63,268 bases of DNA, from positions 1-63,268 of the forward strand of contig CAMAUI010000009.1 of the NCBI GenBank assembly GCA_945861385.1, written 5' to 3'. Shown here piece by piece: positions 40,582-51,681 of this stretch; positions within the stretch are counted from its first letter, which is position 1, and each line of letters begins with the position of its first letter. The notes below the pieces were generated by a model that did no database searches, was not told where the DNA came from, and worked only from the letters and a program-made list of their open reading frames with translations. The position numbers were made by a program, and so were the translations under genes. This stretch comes from Prosthecobacter debontii. Its GTDB lineage: Bacteria; Verrucomicrobiota; Verrucomicrobiia; Chthoniobacterales; Chthoniobacteraceae.

Positions 40582-43500
40582 ATGCCTCGAATTCTCCACG
40601 CAATCGCCGTGATCGTTGTAGCTGCATCGGTGCTTGTTTCGTCCGCGCTGGGACAGGGGGCTCCGCAGCCAACTACCGCCGCGGAAACGCGGGCGATGAA
40701 GCTCGCGACGCTGTACAACACCGGCATGATGTTTTTCGAGGGCGGGCTGGCGACCGGCGACAAGGAGAAATTCAAAACCGCCATCGAGAAGCTGGAGGAG
40801 TTCCTCGGGATGCTCACGGCGGATGAAAAAAGGAGACCCACGGTCTCCATCTGTTTCCTCGCGATTGCGGAGTGCTGGTACCGGCTTGGGGGGGAGGAAA
40901 ACGTCACCAAAGCAATCAGCTACTGGACGCAATTCCTCCAGATTTGGCCCGAGGATCCCCGTGTGCTCGAGGTGAAGATGGCCATCGCGCAGGCCTACAT
41001 GGGGATGAAAAAGTGGGAGACGGCGATCGGATGGTGGATGCAGATCGAGACAGCGGTGGGCAAAAAGAACAACCCGATCCGCGAACACGCACTGAGCGGC
41101 CAGGCGTTTTGCTATCAAAAACTGAAAAAGCCCGAGGATGAGGTGAAGGTGCTCGAGCGGCTGGTTTACGACCCCGAATTCAACACCCCGGTCTCCGCCG
41201 AGGGCGCCGTGCGGCTCATGTCCCTCTACGCCATTCAGCACGACCCCGCGAACAAGGAATCCATGAAGTTTGCGGACAAGGCCATCGAACTCCTGCTGAA
41301 GCTCCAGAAGAAAACATACCTCGTCGAAAACTTCATCGCCCTCAACGGCATCGCGATCAGGCTGGGCGACGAACTCCTCGAAGTGAACGCCTTCACGAAG
41401 GCGCTCGAGGCTTACTGGGCGGTGCGCCCGCGCGATGTCGTCATCCGGATGCAAAAGGAGCGCATCGCCTCGATGGAACTCCGCATGGAGCAGGGAATCA
41501 AAGCCGCTGGAAAAGAGCCAAAAGCCCTCGCGGCCGCCCAACGCCTGAACGAGGACTACATCAAGCCCAAGATTGAGGAAGCGAAGGCCCTCCTGGCAAA
41601 ATTCGAGGCGCTGCCGGACTTCATGCCGGCCCTCTACTTCCGCATGGCGCGCTGTTTCGCGGACATGAACAAGAAGTGGGAGGCGATCGTGGTCTTCAAT
41701 CAGATCCTCACCGACTACCCGACCGCGTCCGTCCGTGAGATCGTCATCTTCAGCCGTCTGGCGCTTTACTGCGACCTGGGGATCGCCGACCGGACCTACA
41801 CGCTCTGCAACGAGTACTTGAAGGAATACCCCGCCGGGCCGCACGCGGGCGAGGTCGGTTACCTGAGAGGCATCACCGCCATGCGGAAAAAAGACTGGAT
41901 GACCGCGGAGCAACATTTCGAGGCGGCCCTCAAGATTCTCGCATCACTGCCCGACGAGCAGAAGAGGCTCTACTGGACGGAATCGCGCTACCAGCTCGCG
42001 AATTCGCGCTTCCTGCAAAACAAATTCGAGCAGGCGATGGCGGACTTCAGCTCGTTCGTGTTGGAATTCGGAAAGCTGGCCGGCGGGAGGGGCGCGTTCA
42101 TCGAGGATGCCGAGTATCAGCTCGCGCTCTGCCATCTGTTCACGGGCCATTACATGAAGGACCCCGACAAGGGCGGTGATGAGGATGGCGCAATCGAACG
42201 ACTGGAGGCTTATCTGAAAAAATGGAGCGGCCAGTCGAGCTACGGCTCCGATGCGAAATACCGCCTCGCGGTGTGCCACTTCGCCGCCTACGAGAACGAA
42301 CAGGCCGTGAAAGACTGCGAGGAATGGCTCGCAAGCTACGGCAAGGTGAAAGGCGAGATTTTACACCCGGAAGTTTACTCCCTGCTCGGCGATGCGAAGG
42401 CGGCGCTCAAGCAGCACCACGCCGCCGCCGAGGCCTACGTGGAAGGCTACAAACGCGCGATGACCGACGAGGTGCTCAACTACGCGCTCTTCGAAGCGGG
42501 AAAGATGTATCAAAAGGCGGGCGACTGGGAGGCCATCGAGCAGCTCTACACCGACTTCGTGAAGAAGAAACCCGCCCACCCCTCCGCCGTTACGTGCGTT
42601 TACTGGATGGGCAAGGCCAAGGCGAAACTCGGCCGCATGGAAGAGGCCAAAAAAATCACCACCGAGGCGCTCCAAAAACACATCGGCGACCCCAAGCGTG
42701 AAGGCGTGGAGATGATGCTGGGCCAGCTCGCCGAATGGTCCCGCCGACGCCCGCCGACCACCGAGCTTGCAACCCCCGATGCGCCCCTCCCGACATGGGA
42801 CCCGCAGGCCGAGCTGGATCGCATTTTGAAGCCGCTCGCCGAAAAAGCCAACCCCACGGCCCAAGCCCGGCTGATGTACGCCAACGCCGAGATGCAGCGC
42901 ATCCTCCGCGCGCCCGACAAACGCGCCGCGATCATCGCCGGGATCGGCGAAAAAATGAAACCCGAGGACCTGAGCCCCCACCTTCTCATGGAATGCGGCG
43001 ACAGCTTCATGGCCCGGGGCGACGTGGATCGCGCACAGACGCTCTACCGGATGCTCAAGGAAAATTTCCGCAAATCCGAACGCGTGGACGCAGGCTGGGT
43101 CGGACTGGCCGACGTGAACTTCGCACGCAAGGACTACAAAACGGCGATGGAACTCTACACCTACGCGATTGACCGCCTCGGGGCGCCTTGGAAATTGAAG
43201 GAAGCCCTCATGGGTCAGGCGCGGTGCCACCTCGAATTTGGCGATGCGGAAAAGGGCAAGCTCCCCGCATCGTCAATGGCACATTTCAACAAGGCCCGGA
43301 AAACTTTCGAGGAAATCGCCAGCGTGCGGGATTGGCGCGGCGAAACCACGGCGATGGCCCTCTACTACATCGCCGAAAGTTATTTCCGCATGGGCAAATT
43401 CAAAGAGGCCACGACCGCCTTCGAGCGCGTCACCGTCTCGCAGGGAAAATACCCCACATGGGTCGCCCGGAGTTACCTGCGGGCCTCCGATGGCTACTAC

Positions 43501-43644
43501 CGCCAGGGCAAGGACGATCTCGCCAAGGAGCGCCTCCGCGATCTCATCGAGCCCAAGGACGAAAGAAGCGCCGAGCGCCTCAAGAACCTCCCCGAAGTGG
43601 AGGAGGCCCGGAAGAAACTCAACAATCTCGGAGGTTCCGTATGA
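40582..43644 (+). CDS. Large secreted TPR-repeat protein
   Basis: This 1020-aa protein has a signal peptide (ILHAIAVIVVAASVLVSSALGQ). The rest is nearly all helical pairs of TPR type, for example AEQHFEAALKILASLPDEQK, YQKAGDWEAIEQLYTDF and MARCFADMNKKWEAIVVFN. Such proteins usually organise complexes, often with ExbB/D- or secretin-like partners, but none is encoded here. It is the first gene of a three-gene operon: its stop overlaps the next ATG (ATGA) and that gene overlaps the third. The neighbours suggest an envelope assembly with a von Willebrand A subunit. No enzyme motif seen. Confidence 0.88.
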   Translation: MPRILHAIAVIVVAASVLVSSALGQGAPQPTTAAETRAMKLATLYNTGMMFFEGGLATGDKEKFKTAIEKLEEFLGMLTADEKRRPTVSICFLAIAECWYRLGGEENVTKAISYWTQFLQIWPEDPRVLEVKMAIAQAYMGMKKWETAIGWWMQIETAVGKKNNPIREHALSGQAFCYQKLKKPEDEVKVLERLVYDPEFNTPVSAEGAVRLMSLYAIQHDPANKESMKFADKAIELLLKLQKKTYLVENFIALNGIAIRLGDELLEVNAFTKALEAYWAVRPRDVVIRMQKERIASMELRMEQGIKAAGKEPKALAAAQRLNEDYIKPKIEEAKALLAKFEALPDFMPALYFRMARCFADMNKKWEAIVVFNQILTDYPTASVREIVIFSRLALYCDLGIADRTYTLCNEYLKEYPAGPHAGEVGYLRGITAMRKKDWMTAEQHFEAALKILASLPDEQKRLYWTESRYQLANSRFLQNKFEQAMADFSSFVLEFGKLAGGRGAFIEDAEYQLALCHLFTGHYMKDPDKGGDEDGAIERLEAYLKKWSGQSSYGSDAKYRLAVCHFAAYENEQAVKDCEEWLASYGKVKGEILHPEVYSLLGDAKAALKQHHAAAEAYVEGYKRAMTDEVLNYALFEAGKMYQKAGDWEAIEQLYTDFVKKKPAHPSAVTCVYWMGKAKAKLGRMEEAKKITTEALQKHIGDPKREGVEMMLGQLAEWSRRRPPTTELATPDAPLPTWDPQAELDRILKPLAEKANPTAQARLMYANAEMQRILRAPDKRAAIIAGIGEKMKPEDLSPHLLMECGDSFMARGDVDRAQTLYRMLKENFRKSERVDAGWVGLADVNFARKDYKTAMELYTYAIDRLGAPWKLKEALMGQARCHLEFGDAEKGKLPASSMAHFNKARKTFEEIASVRDWRGETTAMALYYIAESYFRMGKFKEATTAFERVTVSQGKYPTWVARSYLRASDGYYRQGKDDLAKERLRDLIEPKDERSAERLKNLPEVEEARKKLNNLGGSV

Positions 43645-44573
43645 TCACCCGCATCCTCATCCTCCTCTCCCTCGCCGGTTCCGCATTCGCGCAGAACATC
43701 CACCTCAAAGACGGCCGCATCATCATCGCAAAGGCGCTTCGCCGGGAAAAGGAGCAGATCATCGCCACAATCGAGATCCCCCCGGCAAAGCCTGGCGAAA
43801 AGCCCACCACGGGCGAGTTTGGCTTCCCTCTCACCGACATCTTCAAGCTCGACTTCGAGCGTCCGGAAGTCCTCGAAAGCGTCCCGAACCTCATCGCCGA
43901 GGGCAAGGCGCAACTGGCCCTCGAAAAGCTCGATCCCGTCGTCAAATACTACAGCAGCTTCCGCGAGGCCCCGGGAAGCTGGTGGACGGACACGATCCCG
44001 CTCCAAATCCAGGCACTGCTCGCCCTGCGCAAGGACGACGAGGCCGGCAGCGTCGCCGAGCAGTTCGCCCGCCTCGCGGTGGATCCCTCCATCAAACGCT
44101 ACACGAAGGCATTCACCGCCGCCTCCCTCACGCGCAAAAAGCAGCACGAGGCCGCTCTCGCACTTTACGACGACGCCGCAAAAGCCACGGACCGCCGCGA
44201 GGTCCTCAGCCTCATCGCCGTGAACCGGGGCGACAGCCTGCTCGCACTCGGCGACGTGCTCAAGGAGAAGGGTGATCTGGATAAATCCGCCGTGCGCTAC
44301 GAGGAGGCACTGCTCAGCTACCTCCGCGTCCCTGCGCTCTATCCCTCCCAGCGCATGTTCCTTCCCCAGTCCGCGCTTGGCGCGGCGAGCGCCTACCTCG
44401 GGTTGGACGACTTCGCCCGCGCGCGCGCAGCGATCAAGGAACTGAAGGAAAACTTCCCTGAAACGCCCGAGGCAAAAGCCGCCGACGCGCTGGGCGAAAA
44501 AGTGGACAAGCGCGAAAAGCATCTCGCTGACCCGACCGAGGAAAATGAACCCGCAAAACCACCAGCCGCCTGA
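43641..44573 (+). CDS. Secreted TPR-like protein with SH3-like head
   Basis: This 310-aa protein has a signal peptide (MITRILILLSLAGSAFA) directly followed by a short beta segment NIHLKDGRIIIAKALRREK, which resembles the YgdI/SH3-like or 'LKDGRVI' strand opening seen in PVC exoproteins. Residues 95-280 are helical TPR-like pairs (LALRKDDEAGSVAEQFARLA, KQHEAALALYDDAAKATDRR). It is translationally coupled to the gene before it (4-bp overlap) and overlaps the next by 29 bp. Confidence 0.82.
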   Translation: MITRILILLSLAGSAFAQNIHLKDGRIIIAKALRREKEQIIATIEIPPAKPGEKPTTGEFGFPLTDIFKLDFERPEVLESVPNLIAEGKAQLALEKLDPVVKYYSSFREAPGSWWTDTIPLQIQALLALRKDDEAGSVAEQFARLAVDPSIKRYTKAFTAASLTRKKQHEAALALYDDAAKATDRREVLSLIAVNRGDSLLALGDVLKEKGDLDKSAVRYEEALLSYLRVPALYPSQRMFLPQSALGAASAYLGLDDFARARAAIKELKENFPETPEAKAADALGEKVDKREKHLADPTEENEPAKPPAA

Positions 44574-45726
44574 AGCCATGCCTGCCACCGCCACACCGAA
44601 AGTCGTCAAACAGAAAAAAATCCGCCAGCCGGGTGATCCGACACTCTGGGATCACATCGTGCGCCGCAAATGGCTCTTCGGCTCGATCCTCTTCCACATC
44701 ATCCTCGCCATCGGCACCACGTTCTGGGTTATCCAGAATGACACCGCCAACCGGAAGAAATTCATGAAACCCGCCGGCGGAGCCGAAGCCGCGAAACAAG
44801 GCACCGAGCACAAGGTTTCGCTCGGGAGAAAACAGAGCACCATGAGCGCGCCCGAGCAGGCCAAGCGCGTCACCACCAACAGCTCCTTCGCAAAAATCGC
44901 CCTCCCCGAAATGCCGGAACTGCCCACCGCGACCACGGACGTCTTCGCCAACCGCGCCATCGGTGTGGGCGGCGCAGGCAACGCCTTCGGTGCCACCGGC
45001 ACCCCCGGCGGCGGTGGCACCGGCGAAGGCAGCGGGATCAATTTCTTCGGCCTCCGCACGCGCGCGAAAAGCATCGTGATCCTCATGGATGTCTCCGACA
45101 GCATGGTGCAACCCATCCCGGGTGCGCCTGCAAAGCCCGGCCAGCCCGCGCAACCGATGATCGTCAAGAACGCGCAGACCTACTCGTCGCTCGAACGCGA
45201 AGTCGGGCGCGTGATCCGGAGCCTCCCCAACGACATGTCCTTCTCCGTCGTGTGCTTCGCCGGCCAGGTGGATCCGTATTCCAAGACCCTCATGAGAGTG
45301 ACCGGCGCGGAGAAGGAAAACGCCATCCGCTTCATCCTGCAGCGCAATCCGTCTCTCAACCTCGTCGCCGAACGCAAGGCCATGGAACGCAAGGACGCTG
45401 GTTTCACCAGCAACACCACGGCGAAAAGTGTGACCAACTTCAATCACGGCGGCACCATGACGTCCGCCGCGCTCGACGTCGCATTCCAGATGAATCCCGA
45501 CGCCATCTGCATCGTCAGTGACGGCGTCCCGACCGACGGCGGCTACAACGCAAAAAACCTCCTCGAATCCGTCAAAGCCAAGCAACTCCAACTCCCCCGC
45601 CCCATCGTCATCAACGTGATCGCCTATCTCGCGAACAACGGCCAGGAATTCATGAAAACCATCGCTGAGCAGAACCAGGGCAGCTTCAAGGAGATCAAAC
45701 CCGGGATGCAGAGCTTCGGCTTTTGA
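44545..45726 (+). CDS. Membrane-anchored von Willebrand A domain protein
   Basis: This 393-aa protein has a single N-terminal membrane helix (LFGSILFHIILAIGTTFWVI) with a positive cytoplasmic side, a Gly-rich linker (GTGEGSG and nearby) and a C-terminal vWA domain. The metal-ion-dependent adhesion site begins with DVSDSM (D-x-S-x-S) and continues with FNHGGTMTSAALD and VSDGVP. The ATG at 44545 has GAGGAAA in a good position; a later ATG at 44578 also fits. The context with two TPR exoproteins suggests a cell-surface complex in which vWA and TPR parts bind each other. Confidence 0.88.
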   Translation: MNPQNHQPPEAMPATATPKVVKQKKIRQPGDPTLWDHIVRRKWLFGSILFHIILAIGTTFWVIQNDTANRKKFMKPAGGAEAAKQGTEHKVSLGRKQSTMSAPEQAKRVTTNSSFAKIALPEMPELPTATTDVFANRAIGVGGAGNAFGATGTPGGGGTGEGSGINFFGLRTRAKSIVILMDVSDSMVQPIPGAPAKPGQPAQPMIVKNAQTYSSLEREVGRVIRSLPNDMSFSVVCFAGQVDPYSKTLMRVTGAEKENAIRFILQRNPSLNLVAERKAMERKDAGFTSNTTAKSVTNFNHGGTMTSAALDVAFQMNPDAICIVSDGVPTDGGYNAKNLLESVKAKQLQLPRPIVINVIAYLANNGQEFMKTIAEQNQGSFKEIKPGMQSFGF

Positions 45727-45760
45727 CGGCGCGAATCACCGCATTCCCAGCCCGCCGGCC

Positions 45761-46345
45761 TCAACTCTCGCCGGGCTTGGACCAGGTCTTCTCCGAAGGC
45801 AGCATCCGCACATGCTTCTCAAAGCATTCCGGACAGATGCCGTGGCTGAAACTGCTGCCGGTGTAGTGGGCGATGTAGCTCTCCACGGCCTGCCAGTAGT
45901 TCGAGTCATCCCGGATGCGTTTGCAGTACATGCAAATGGGGAGCAATTCCTTGAGCTGCCGGATTTGCTGCGTGAACTCGATGATGCGCTCCGCCACCCG
46001 GAGCCTCATGAGCACGCTCTCGCGATCAATCGGCTTCGTGAGGAAATCGTCCACGCCCGCCCCCATCGCCTTTTTCAAGTTTTCGCGGCCCGTATGAATC
46101 GCGGTGAGGAGGATGAAATAGGTGTAGTCGGTCTTCGCCCGCTTGCGCACTTGCGCGCAAAGCTCGAGTCCATCCATGCCGGGCATCATCCAGTCACTCA
46201 CGACAATCCGCACGGGATCCTTGTCGAAAAGCTCCCAAGCGGCGGCGCCAGTCGTGGCAACCACGACGGTGTGGCCCGCGTTCTCGAGTGTGAACTGGAG
46301 AATCTTTGCGGATACAGGGTCATCCTCTGCGATCAGAATTTTCAT
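45761..46345 (-). CDS. Response regulator with C-terminal cysteine-rich output domain
   Basis: This 194-aa protein has a receiver domain with EDD (D8-9), phospho-acceptor D51 in [13 protein letters not shown] in LLTA and K in LTKPID. A short coiled region ([20 protein letters not shown]) leads to a C-terminal domain with paired cysteines: [18 protein letters not shown] and [10 protein letters not shown]. This module is found behind PAS or receiver domains in several phyla; a metal site is likely but its role is unknown. Its start overlaps the upstream hybrid kinase by 4 bp, so the kinase is the likely phosphodonor. Confidence 0.9.
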   Translation of the reverse strand: MKILIAEDDPVSAKILQFTLENAGHTVVVATTGAAAWELFDKDPVRIVVSDWMMPGMDGLELCAQVRKRAKTDYTYFILLTAIHTGRENLKKAMGAGVDDFLTKPIDRESVLMRLRVAERIIEFTQQIRQLKELLPICMYCKRIRDDSNYWQAVESYIAHYTGSSFSHGICPECFEKHVRMLPSEKTWSKPGES

Positions 46346-49300
46346 GCTTTTTCCAATAGGAGTTCGCGTTCGAGCGCTGTGCGAACACTTTCAAACTCAC
46401 GCTCCACTGTCGCCACCAAATTGCGCGCGGCGGAAAAATCCGGGTGTTCCTCAGCCATCTCGAGTTTCTCGCACGCCTCGCGCAGACGGCTGGCTCCGAA
46501 ATTCGAGCAACTGCCCTTGAGCAGATGCGCAGCCCGTGCGAGCCGTGCGCCATTCCGATCCTCATACGCAGCGCGCACCTCGGCCAGCACCGCCGGGCTG
46601 CTTTGCAGGAAAATCTCGATCAAGCTCACAAGAATGTTTTCCTCCCCGCTGCCTTCCATTTCCCGGAATGCGGAGAGCGCGGAATCGTCAAGGGCCGCGC
46701 GCCACGGCTCCGCTGCATCCTCAGCGCCCATGTCGCGCATCCCGATAAACCGGTCGAGCGACTCCGCGAGACTGTCCATCCTCACCGGCTTTGAGATGTA
46801 ATCATCCATCCCGGCGGCGAGGCATCGCTCACGGGCTCCATCCATCGTGTCCGCCGTCATCGCGATGATCCACGGGCGGGATTCGCCGTTGCTGCGGATC
46901 TCCCGCGTCGCCTGCAATCCATCCACCTCCGGCATCTGGCAGTCCATGAGCACCACATCGAATTTTCCGCTCACGGCCTGCTTTGACGCTTGATGGCCAT
47001 CGGCGACGGCTTCCACCGAATGCCCGAGGCGATCGAGTTGATAAGCAATCACTTTGCGGTTCACCGGACTGTCGTCTGCGACGAGCACCCGGAGTTTTCT
47101 TCCATTCGTTGCCTGCTGCACCACCGGCTCTCGCATCTCAAGCTGCGCACGCAGCTCAGGCTGGATCGGATCACCAAGCACACGCTCAAGGCAGTTCCGG
47201 AGCGGCCCGGTTTTCAGCGGTTTGGTGATTTGCACCTTGATGCCGCAATCCCGCATCTCCTGGCTTTCCTCAGCATGCGTGATCGGCGAAATGAGGACGA
47301 CTCGCGAATGACTGAACGCACGATCGTTCTGGATCATCCGCGCGAATGAGAGCCCCTCGCCATCGGGAAGTTCCAGATCCAGGAACACAACATCGAACGG
47401 TTTCCTCGCTGCGACAGCCTCCTGCATCTGCTTGATGGCTTCCGCTGCGGTCGGTGCGTAGGAGTCACTGAGTCCCCAGCATGAGAGCAGATGATGCATT
47501 GTGCGCCGGGTGTTGGCGTGATTGTCCACAATGAGCACCCTCCGCCCCTCGCTGACCGCGGGCGCTTGCACCTCCGCCTGCACCGCCTGCTTTTTGAACT
47601 TCGCGGTGAACCAGAAAATCGAGCCCTTGCCTTGTTCGCTCTGGACTCCGATCTGCCCACCCATCTGTCCAACGAGACGTCTGCTGATCGCAAGTCCGAG
47701 GCCGGTTCCACCGTACTTCCGTGTGGTTCCGCCATCCGCCTGCACGAAGGCCTGGAAAAGCCGCGCCTGCTGTTCGGGAGTGATGCCGATGCCCGTGTCC
47801 GAGACGCTGAGGCGCAGCATTACATCCTGCCCCAGGTCTTCCTCGAGTTCCACGCACACGAACACAGCGCCGCGGTCTGTGAACTTCACCGCGTTGCCGA
47901 CGAGATTTGAGAACACCTGTCGCAGCCGCCCGGGATCTCCGCACAGCGCCACCGGCACGTCCTGGCACACGAGCGAGCCGACTTCCACGCCCTTGGGGAC
48001 GGCGCGCGCGGCAAACAGATCCACCACGCTCTCCGCCACGTCACGGATGTTAAAGTTGATCTCCTCGAAAGTGAGCATCCCCGCCTCGATTTTGGAGAAA
48101 TCAAGGATGTCATTGATGATCTTCATGAGCGCCTCCGAGCTCTCGACGATCGTGTGGGCAAAATCCCGCTGCCGCTGCGAGAGCTCCGTGTCGAGCAGGA
48201 GACCGGCCATGCCGATGATCCCGTTCATCGGTGTCCGAATCTCATGGCTCATGTTCGCGAGAAAGTCGCTCTTGATCCTTGCCGACTCGATCGCCACATC
48301 ACGCGCCTCGGCCATCGCAATTTCGGCCTCCCGCCGGGCCGTCATGTCCTCCACCGCACCCTCGTAATAAATGATCTTGCCGCTCTCGTCCCGCACAGCA
48401 CGTGCGTGCTCGGAAATCCAGATGGTGCCGCCGTCTTTCTGGTAAACCTGCGATTCGAATTCCGAGACCGCGCCTGCGCCCTCAATCTGCCTGACGAACT
48501 CCGCCCGGCGCTCCGGATCCACGTAGATTTGCCGCCCGATGTCGTTCACATCGGCCATCAGTTCCTCGGCGGTATCGTACCCGTGGATGTGCGCGAGCGC
48601 CGGGTTCGCATTGAGATAGCGGCCTTCCGGCGTCGTCTGGAAGATGCCCTCGATCGCATTCTCGAAAATCTTCCGGTATTTTTCCTCGGCTGAACGGAGT
48701 TCCGCCTCGGTCTTCTTGAGAACACTGATGTCCTGCATCGTTGACCGCAGGCCTGTGATCGTGCCGGAAGCGTCGCGAATGACGCGGTCGCGGACCAGCG
48801 ACGGGATCGTCACTCCGTCCTTGCGTCGGAACGTACACTGGTAGGCCTCGTCTTCGCGGATCCCGCCTGCAATCTTGTGCGGGGTGGATTCACGAGCGCC
48901 GGGCTCGATGACAAAAGCCGAGACCGGTTTGCCAACCATCTCCGAGGCGGTATAGCCAAGGATCGCCAGTTCGGTCTTGTTGACCCTGGTGATTTTTCCC
49001 TCCGTGTCGAGTTCGTGGTAGGCCACCGGCGCATCGTCGAAGAGATCGCGGAACGATGCCTCCCGTTGCTTCAGCGCGCGTTCAGCCTTTCGCTGCTCGC
49101 GAATATCCACGCCGACGCCGCCGAGGAACTTCTTTCCGCTCGGGCTCACGATCGGAAATTTCACGATCAGCCACTCGTGCGTCCTCCCATCGCCGGTCGT
49201 CACGACCTCGATCCGCTGCATCGCGCGATTCGCCTCGATCACCCAGCGGTCGTATTCCACCACCTCGCGCGCAGCTTCGAGTGGCAGCCAGTCAAAGTCG

Positions 49301-50418
49301 CTCTTGCCAATCATCTCATCGAGATTCAATCCGAACGTCTGGGACATCACCCGGTTCACAAAGAGCATCCGGCCCTCGTTGTCCTTGATGAAGCACAGCG
49401 TCGGGCTGTGATCCATGAACGCCTGGAATCGCTCCTCGCTCTCCCGCAGGGCACTCTCAGCGTGCTTCCGCTCAGTCAGGTCGGCCCACACACCAAGGAG
49501 CACCTCGCGCCCCTCGATATGCACGGGCGTCAGCGTGATCTCCACCGGGAACTCCGTCCCATCGAGACGCCGTCCGAGCCATTCAAATCGGAAGTAACCC
49601 ACGCCCCTGGCCAGCTTCCAAAGTTCCTCCCGCTTCTCGTGTGAGAGCGACCCATCCGGCTGCCGCTCGGGCGCAAGCAGATCCACCGGGGTCGAGAGCA
49701 TCTCCAGCTTCGTGGAGCAGCGAAGCATCTCCATCGCGGAATGGTTGCAGTCGAGAATGCGATCGCCATCGAAAATAATGTGCGCGTTCGAGGAATGTTC
49801 GAACAGCACCCGGAATTTTTCCTCGGCGGAACGCGCCATGGTCACATCACGCGCAACCGCGAGTATGCGCTCCGTCCGTCCCGCCAGGTCCGGGATCGGC
49901 GTCAACATCACGTCGAACCATCGCTCCTCCCCGTTCTTGAGAAGCACACTGCCCTTGAACCGCCCGACATGTCCTTTCGCCGTTACCTTCACCGCATTTT
50001 CCGATGCGCTCCGCGGCCCGCCCGCCCAGATGCTCACCCAGGGCAGTTCCTCCACGGGCTGCAGACCCACATCCTCGATGAGCCCCCACATCGCCGAGTT
50101 CACAATCCTCAGCCGCCCCTGCGCATCCAGCATGGCCACGCAGTCCGCACTGTTCTCGATCATCCGCGAGTTCAGGTTTTCCGCATCGCGCAGCGCCTCC
50201 GTGGCACGCCTCCGTTCGCGCATGTCGCGGGCCACGATCACCCACAATGCCCCCAGCACTCCGAAGTAAGCGAGACTCCCGAGGATCGCCACCGTGGCGA
50301 GCACCCTGCCGTTTGCCGCACTGCGCAATTCCCACAGCGTCACACTCGTCACCAGGACGAAAATGACCACCGCCGTGCAAAAGCCGACGACGATCTTTTT
50401 CTCAATGGTGAGCTGCAT
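46342..50418 (-). CDS. Five-PAS hybrid sensor histidine kinase with two receivers and Hpt
   Basis: This 1358-aa protein begins with two membrane helices (about 10-30 and 40-63). Five PAS domains follow, near 88, 206, 336, 458 and 586 (for example [11 protein letters not shown]-like and [16 protein letters not shown] blocks). The kinase core has [13 protein letters not shown] with the phospho-His near 720 and the ATP-binding N/G boxes ([26 protein letters not shown]). Two receiver domains are centred on [11 protein letters not shown] (about 1014) and [11 protein letters not shown] (about 1158). The C-terminus is an Hpt with HLLKGSC near 1298. A full intramolecular phosphorelay is therefore possible. 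It is coupled to the response regulator by a 4-bp overlap. Confidence 0.93.
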   Translation of the reverse strand: MQLTIEKKIVVGFCTAVVIFVLVTSVTLWELRSAANGRVLATVAILGSLAYFGVLGALWVIVARDMRERRRATEALRDAENLNSRMIENSADCVAMLDAQGRLRIVNSAMWGLIEDVGLQPVEELPWVSIWAGGPRSASENAVKVTAKGHVGRFKGSVLLKNGEERWFDVMLTPIPDLAGRTERILAVARDVTMARSAEEKFRVLFEHSSNAHIIFDGDRILDCNHSAMEMLRCSTKLEMLSTPVDLLAPERQPDGSLSHEKREELWKLARGVGYFRFEWLGRRLDGTEFPVEITLTPVHIEGREVLLGVWADLTERKHAESALRESEERFQAFMDHSPTLCFIKDNEGRMLFVNRVMSQTFGLNLDEMIGKSDFDWLPLEAAREVVEYDRWVIEANRAMQRIEVVTTGDGRTHEWLIVKFPIVSPSGKKFLGGVGVDIREQRKAERALKQREASFRDLFDDAPVAYHELDTEGKITRVNKTELAILGYTASEMVGKPVSAFVIEPGARESTPHKIAGGIREDEAYQCTFRRKDGVTIPSLVRDRVIRDASGTITGLRSTMQDISVLKKTEAELRSAEEKYRKIFENAIEGIFQTTPEGRYLNANPALAHIHGYDTAEELMADVNDIGRQIYVDPERRAEFVRQIEGAGAVSEFESQVYQKDGGTIWISEHARAVRDESGKIIYYEGAVEDMTARREAEIAMAEARDVAIESARIKSDFLANMSHEIRTPMNGIIGMAGLLLDTELSQRQRDFAHTIVESSEALMKIINDILDFSKIEAGMLTFEEINFNIRDVAESVVDLFAARAVPKGVEVGSLVCQDVPVALCGDPGRLRQVFSNLVGNAVKFTDRGAVFVCVELEEDLGQDVMLRLSVSDTGIGITPEQQARLFQAFVQADGGTTRKYGGTGLGLAISRRLVGQMGGQIGVQSEQGKGSIFWFTAKFKKQAVQAEVQAPAVSEGRRVLIVDNHANTRRTMHHLLSCWGLSDSYAPTAAEAIKQMQEAVAARKPFDVVFLDLELPDGEGLSFARMIQNDRAFSHSRVVLISPITHAEESQEMRDCGIKVQITKPLKTGPLRNCLERVLGDPIQPELRAQLEMREPVVQQATNGRKLRVLVADDSPVNRKVIAYQLDRLGHSVEAVADGHQASKQAVSGKFDVVLMDCQMPEVDGLQATREIRSNGESRPWIIAMTADTMDGARERCLAAGMDDYISKPVRMDSLAESLDRFIGMRDMGAEDAAEPWRAALDDSALSAFREMEGSGEENILVSLIEIFLQSSPAVLAEVRAAYEDRNGARLARAAHLLKGSCSNFGASRLREACEKLEMAEEHPDFSAARNLVATVEREFESVRTALERELLLEKA

Positions 50419-50524
50419 GGCTGGGCTTAATAATCAGTTTAGGTTAGCAAAAGATGGGCCTGCCACGGCCATCCAGCACCATCCCGCCCCTAAAGTCACT
50501 CCCACAGTCCCAAAACCGGGCTGC

Positions 50525-51676
50525 TCAGCCGTGGAAAAATTCCTTCACCCTCTCCAACACGCCCTTGGACTGCTCGGGCAATTCGTCGCCCATGAGTTCG
50601 GCAAATTCCTCGAGCTTTTTCCTCTGCTCGGGCGTCAGCTTCTGCGGCACCGCAACGATGATCCGGGCCATCAGATCCCCCCGGGCACTGCTGTTATAGA
50701 CAGGCATGCCCTTGCCGCGGAGCTTGAAGACGGTGCCGCTCTGCGTGCCAGCAGGGAGCTTGAGGCTGGCGGGGCCTTCGATGGTCGGGACCCGCACGTC
50801 GCCACCGAGCGCAGCGGTGGCGAAATTGACGGCGACTTCACAAAAGAGATTCTCCGCCTCCCGCTCAAAGACCTCGTGCTCCTTGATATGAATGACGACG
50901 TAGAGATCGCCGCGCGGACCGCTTCGGATGCCGGCCTCTCCGTTCCCAGGGATGCGCATTTTCGAACCATCGTCCACGCCCGCCGGAATTTTGAATTTGA
51001 TGCGGACGTTTTGCTCCACGCGGCTTTCGCCCCGGCACTTCGGGCATGGGCGCTCGACTGACTGGCCGCTGCCACGGCAGCGCGGGCAGGTTTGCGCGAC
51101 TTGGAAGAAGCCGCGACTGCTGACGACCTGGCCGCGTCCATTGCAGGTCTGGCAGGACACGACACGCGAGCCAGCCTCCGCGCCGGTCCCTTTGCAGCCG
51201 GCACACGCTTCGAGCTTGGTGATGTCTATCTCCTTTTCCACGCCCTCTGCGGCCTCCTCGAGAGTGATCTGCATGTCATAGCGCAGGTCGCTGCCGCGCT
51301 GCCGGCTCTCGCGTTCACCCCGGCCGCCGCTGCCGAAGAACTGCTCGAAAATCCCGCCCATCCCCCCGCCGTTACCCGCACCGAAGACCTCCCGGAAAAT
51401 ATCGAACGGATCGTGGAACCCGCCGCCGCCGCGCGCGGCCCCGCCCTGCGCGAAAGCCGCATGGCCGAAGCGGTCGTAGGCGGCGCGCTTCTCCGCATCG
51501 CTGAGGACATCGTACGCCTCGCCGAGTTCCTTGAATTTTTCCTCCGCCTCCTTGTCGCCCGGATTCTTGTCCGGGTGAAACTTCACAGCGAGTTTGCGGT
51601 AGGACTTCTTGAGTTCCTCGACCGTCGCTTCGCGCGCGACGCAGAGGATTTCGTAATAATCGCGTTTTGCAGCCAT
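50525..51676 (-). CDS. dnaJ: Chaperone DnaJ
   Basis: This 383-aa protein has the J domain at 1-70 with the HPD motif (KFHPDKNPG), a Gly/Phe-rich region with [13 protein letters not shown], and the zinc domain of four repeats: [24 protein letters not shown] and CPKCRGES. The last one has lost the final Gly-x-Gly pattern, an oddity of the fourth motif only. It acts with DnaK, which is not in this window. It follows grpE by 5 bp. Confidence 0.95.
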   Translation of the reverse strand: MAAKRDYYEILCVAREATVEELKKSYRKLAVKFHPDKNPGDKEAEEKFKELGEAYDVLSDAEKRAAYDRFGHAAFAQGGAARGGGGFHDPFDIFREVFGAGNGGGMGGIFEQFFGSGGRGERESRQRGSDLRYDMQITLEEAAEGVEKEIDITKLEACAGCKGTGAEAGSRVVSCQTCNGRGQVVSSRGFFQVAQTCPRCRGSGQSVERPCPKCRGESRVEQNVRIKFKIPAGVDDGSKMRIPGNGEAGIRSGPRGDLYVVIHIKEHEVFEREAENLFCEVAVNFATAALGGDVRVPTIEGPASLKLPAGTQSGTVFKLRGKGMPVYNSSARGDLMARIIVAVPQKLTPEQRKKLEEFAELMGDELPEQSKGVLERVKEFFHG

Positions 51677-51681
51677 GTGGG

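Noticed and set aside
38220-40826. An 868-codon open frame on the plus strand
   Set aside because: It is antisense to the heme-binding dehydrogenase with its CFKCH motif, and overlaps the next real gene's start. It is treated as a shadow.
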